A DNA stretch of 15,655 bases from Methanoregula sp. UBA276 (lineage in GTDB: Archaea > Halobacteriota > Methanomicrobia > Methanomicrobiales > Methanospirillaceae): positions 4,309-19,963 of the forward strand of contig DANA01000040.1 of NCBI GenBank assembly GCA_002508495.1, in the 5' to 3' direction. Of the stretch, positions 13,195 through 15,655 are shown in pieces; position 1 is the stretch's first letter, and every line of letters begins with the position of its first letter. The notes below the pieces were generated by a model. It saw nothing but the letters and a program-made list of their open reading frames with translations. It was not told where the DNA came from and did no database searches. The position numbers and the translations under genes are program-made.

Positions 13195-14817
13195 TTAATA
13201 TCCGCCCATGCCGCCGGGAGGCATGCCGCCGGCTGGTGCGGGAGCTTTTGACGAGGCGATGATATCGTCGATCCTGAGGATCATGACCGCCGCTTCTGCT
13301 GCGCTCGAGATTGCCTGGGTCTTGACCCGGAGCGGTTCGACAACCCCTGCCTTGAGCATATCAGCGGGTTTTGCCGTATTGATGTCGAGGCCGAAGGTCT
13401 TCTTCCCTGCCCCGTGGGAGGACTTGAGGGCGACAAGGATGTCAATGGGGTCCAGGCCGGCATTCTCGGCAAGGGTGCGGGGGATGATTTCGAGTGCACT
13501 GGCAAACGCTTCTATGGAGAGCTGCGCCCGGCCGCCTTCGGATGCGGCAAAGTCACGGAGCCGCAGGGAGAGTTCGGTTTCCGGCGCACCGCCACCCGGA
13601 ACAACCTTTTTGCTCCGGATAACAACGCTGACAACCATCAGGGCATCGTGGACAGCCCGTTCGAGTTCATCGACCACGTGCTCTGTCCCGCCACGGATGA
13701 TGATGGAGACCGCTTTTGGGTTTTTGCACTGCGAGACATAGATCATCTCATCGTTTGCGACCGTCTTTTCCTCGACAAGTCCTGCCGATCCAAGGTCACG
13801 TGCACGGATCTCGTCAAGGTTATTGACAACCGTTGCACCGGTTGCGCGGGAGAGGTTCTCGATGTCGGTCTTTTTTACCCTGCGGATGGCAAGGATGCCG
13901 GCTTTCGTCAGGTAGTGCAGTGCTGAATCGTCGATGCCTTTTGCGCAGAAGACGACATTAGCCTTGCTTGCGATGACCTTGTCCACCATGGTGCGGACCA
14001 TCTGCCCTTCACTGTCAAGGAATGCCTGTGCCTGCCCGGGCGTTGAGATGTTGATCTTTGCATTGACTTCGGTCTTTTTGAATTCAAGGGCAGTGTTGAG
14101 GAGCAGGATCTTTGCACTCTTCACCGATTTGGGCATATCCGGGTGGCCTCGCTCTTTTGCTATCGCCATACCCTCGATGAGGATCGAATCGTCAACCGAG
14201 GCACCGACCTTCTTCTCGACGTTGATGTGGGCGAGGTCTGCGTTGCCGTCAGCGTCCGTGACAAACGTCATTGCCCGGACGATGATATCGCAGAGCAGGT
14301 TTTTTGACACTTCGGAATTTTTGCCGGTCAGTGCGGTCTCTGCAATCTTTTTGAGCATCGCCGTATCGTTTGCCTTGACGGTGACCGCGTCCGATTCCAG
14401 GATCTGGAGCGATTTTGCCGCTGCCATGCGGTACCCTTCCGCGACGACCGTCGGGTGAATGCCCTGGGCGATCAGCCGTTCAGCAGCCTGGATCAGTTCG
14501 CCCCCGATGACCACGGCACTCGTGGTGCCGTCACCGACTTCGGCGTCCTGGGTCTTTGCTACCTCGACCATCATCTTTGCTGCCGGGTGCTCGATGTCCA
14601 GCTCCTTTAAGATGGTAACACCATCGTTGGTTATCGTTATGTCCCCGATGCCATCGATGAGCATCTTGTCCATTCCCTTGGGACCGAGGGTAGACCGGAC
14701 CGCGGCTGCCACGGCTTTTGCTGCGGCAAAATTACTGTTCTGGGCTTCCTGCCCGCGGTTCTGGGTGGTTCCTTCCTTAAGGATGAGTATGGGCTGACCG
14801 CCGAGTTGTTGTGACAT
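13195..14817 (-). CDS. Thermosome subunit (group II chaperonin)
   Basis: The 540-aa protein is full length for a thermosome subunit, the archaeal CCT-like ATP-driven folding chamber in the cytoplasm. Nucleotide-binding motifs are LGPKGMDK (44-51), NDGVTIL (64-70), GDGTTS (95-100) and VVPGGGAPE (405-413). The catalytic aspartate is expected in GDGTTS and a second one in the C-terminal equatorial half. The end is the usual Gly/Met-rich tail (AGGMPPGGMGGY). The ATG at 14817 has a strong AAGGAGG six bases upstream, fitting high expression. It is transcribed alone, with a terminator right after the stop and a long upstream region shared with the divergent acetyltransferase gene. Thermosome genes are commonly heat inducible; no regulator site was identified here. 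Confidence 0.97.
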   Translation of the reverse strand: MSQQLGGQPILILKEGTTQNRGQEAQNSNFAAAKAVAAAVRSTLGPKGMDKMLIDGIGDITITNDGVTILKELDIEHPAAKMMVEVAKTQDAEVGDGTTSAVVIGGELIQAAERLIAQGIHPTVVAEGYRMAAAKSLQILESDAVTVKANDTAMLKKIAETALTGKNSEVSKNLLCDIIVRAMTFVTDADGNADLAHINVEKKVGASVDDSILIEGMAIAKERGHPDMPKSVKSAKILLLNTALEFKKTEVNAKINISTPGQAQAFLDSEGQMVRTMVDKVIASKANVVFCAKGIDDSALHYLTKAGILAIRRVKKTDIENLSRATGATVVNNLDEIRARDLGSAGLVEEKTVANDEMIYVSQCKNPKAVSIIIRGGTEHVVDELERAVHDALMVVSVVIRSKKVVPGGGAPETELSLRLRDFAASEGGRAQLSIEAFASALEIIPRTLAENAGLDPIDILVALKSSHGAGKKTFGLDINTAKPADMLKAGVVEPLRVKTQAISSAAEAAVMILRIDDIIASSKAPAPAGGMPPGGMGGY

Positions 14818-15206
14818 GCATTGCCTCCTTGTGCATTTTTCGTATTTGGCTGGTCCTCAAACCAGGGTGACCGCGGGTGCATGAACGTACCGGGAAATGC
14901 AGCCTGCTTGTATTTTCGCTGCCGGTGGGTCATGACGTAATTATGGTGAAAGAGGCTGGACGGGCACGAGGGCCGGCCCGAAAATCCTGTCTCACCAGAC
15001 CGCGGGTATGCTGGCATGAGGATCCTGTTGCCAGACGATAAGAAAGGTGGATCGGCATCGGTTTTATGTGTATTGCCTCAGGAGGGTTTTTTTTAGAAAC
15101 GGATGATGGTGCACGGTACGCCGCCACCCGGGGGAATTCCCCCAGGCAGCAGACGCCAGGAATATAGCCCCCTGCACCTCACGTAGTATGGTGAGGTACG
15201 ATTTCC
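14818..15206. other. Divergent promoter region between thermosome and acetyltransferase genes
   Basis: No credible gene is seen in these 389 bp. It contains the AAGGAGG site of the thermosome gene (14824-14830), a minus-strand A-rich GAAAATACAAG near 14908-14918 that could be its TATA element, a T8 run at 15087-15094 and the GC palindrome at 15120-15150. Confidence 0.5.
15120..15150. repeat. GC-rich palindrome
   Basis: GGGGGAATTCCCCC (15130-15143) is a perfect 14-bp palindrome. Outer arms GCCGCC (15120-15125) and GGCAGC (15145-15150) extend the stem with one mismatch, which becomes a G-U pair in minus-strand RNA. It sits about 57 bp before the acetyltransferase start, where it could be an operator or a structured leader. 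Confidence 0.55.
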
Positions 15207-15655
15207 ATGACCCTCCAAATCGCGCTTGCTACACGGCGGCTGGAACTGATTCCTGCTACCCTTCCCATGCTCACCAGTGAACGGAACAAGGAGTATGCAG
15301 AGCTGGGGCGACTCACCCGTGCCACGGTCCCGCCGGACTGGCCGCCCCCGCTGCTTGATGAGGACGCCCTGGATGCCTTCATCGGCCTGAGCACGGCCGG
15401 ATCGGACCTTCGGTTCTGCACATGGTACTGGATCCGTACGGGTGCGCTGCCCGCGGAGCGCACACTCATCGGGAGCGGCGGGACAGTGTCAGCTGCAGAA
15501 GCAGGGGATGTCCTGATCGGGTATTCTGTGCTTGACCATTTCCAGGGGCAGGGGTATGCCACCGAGGCAGTAACATCGATCATCCATGCGGTCTTTTCCG
15601 ACCGGGATGTCCGGCGTATCCTTGCCACAACCTTTCCGCACCTCGGGGCATCGAT
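15207..15655 (+). CDS. GNAT-family N-acetyltransferase (RimJ/RimL-like), 3' end outside window
   Basis: Partial: 149 codons are visible and the frame is open at the window end. The product would transfer an acetyl group from acetyl-CoA to an amine. The N-terminal ATRRLELIPAT (8-18) is the usual opening of RimJ/RimL-like enzymes. GYSVLDHFQGQGYATEA (105-121) contains the acetyl-CoA pyrophosphate-binding motif QGQGYA (113-118). The later segment DVRRILATTFP (134-144) matches the next strand, and in relatives 20-40 residues follow. The ATG at 15207 is preceded by GGTGA at 15190-15194, 12 bases upstream. It diverges from the thermosome gene. The substrate is unknown. Confidence 0.85.
   Translation, partial: MTLQIALATRRLELIPATLPMLTSERNKEYAELGRLTRATVPPDWPPPLLDEDALDAFIGLSTAGSDLRFCTWYWIRTGALPAERTLIGSGGTVSAAEAGDVLIGYSVLDHFQGQGYATEAVTSIIHAVFSDRDVRRILATTFPHLGAS

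Noticed and set aside
14930..15127. Minus-strand open frame upstream of the thermosome gene
   Set aside because: Low-quality composition, no ribosome binding site, and it overlaps the promoter region and T8 tract.

Overview
The window looks like chromosomal DNA of a methanogenic archaeon, most likely of the order Methanomicrobiales (Methanoregula-like). The evidence is a group II chaperonin (thermosome) gene, archaeal initiation factor aIF1A, a Sep-tRNA:Cys-tRNA synthase (the tRNA-dependent cysteine route of methanogens), PAS-rich archaeal signalling proteins, TATA-type promoter elements, T-tract terminators and a fairly high GC content. The exact genus is inference. No tRNA, rRNA, CRISPR array, transposase or phage gene was seen.

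Layout. (1) 353-2609, minus strand: an apparent operon of a 60-aa helical protein, SepCysS (4-base overlap) and an N-formylglutamate amidohydrolase-family protein. (2) 2750-3672, plus strand: a four-helix membrane protein overlapping a small winged-helix regulator by 4 bases. (3) 3673-4161: an intergenic stretch filled with repeats, two tandem copies of a ~95-bp double-hairpin element plus one ~50-bp GC-rich repeat. (4) 4162-6202, plus: a CBS/DRTGG-containing family II pyrophosphatase-like protein, then aIF1A, which has no ATG or GTG start. (5) 6332-9082, minus: a large sensor kinase with an extracytoplasmic ABC_sub_bind-type domain and PAS domains. (6) 9395-10006, plus: an HD-domain phosphohydrolase. 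(7) 10007-10765: a gene-free stretch rich in inverted repeats and hairpins, holding the third copy of the double-hairpin repeat. (8) 10766-12806, minus: a two-helix membrane protein of unknown function and a receiver-PAS-PAS protein. (9) 13195-14817, minus: the thermosome subunit. (10) 15207 to the window end, plus: a truncated GNAT acetyltransferase.

The genes fall into information processing and proteostasis (SepCysS, aIF1A, thermosome), phosphate metabolism (CBS-PPase, HD hydrolase) and signal transduction (sensor kinase, receiver-PAS-PAS, wHTH with membrane partner). I see no defence island or metabolic cluster. The least explained signals are the two dispersed intergenic repeat families, the start codon of aIF1A, the small protein welded to SepCysS, and the altered phospho-acceptor region of the sensor kinase.
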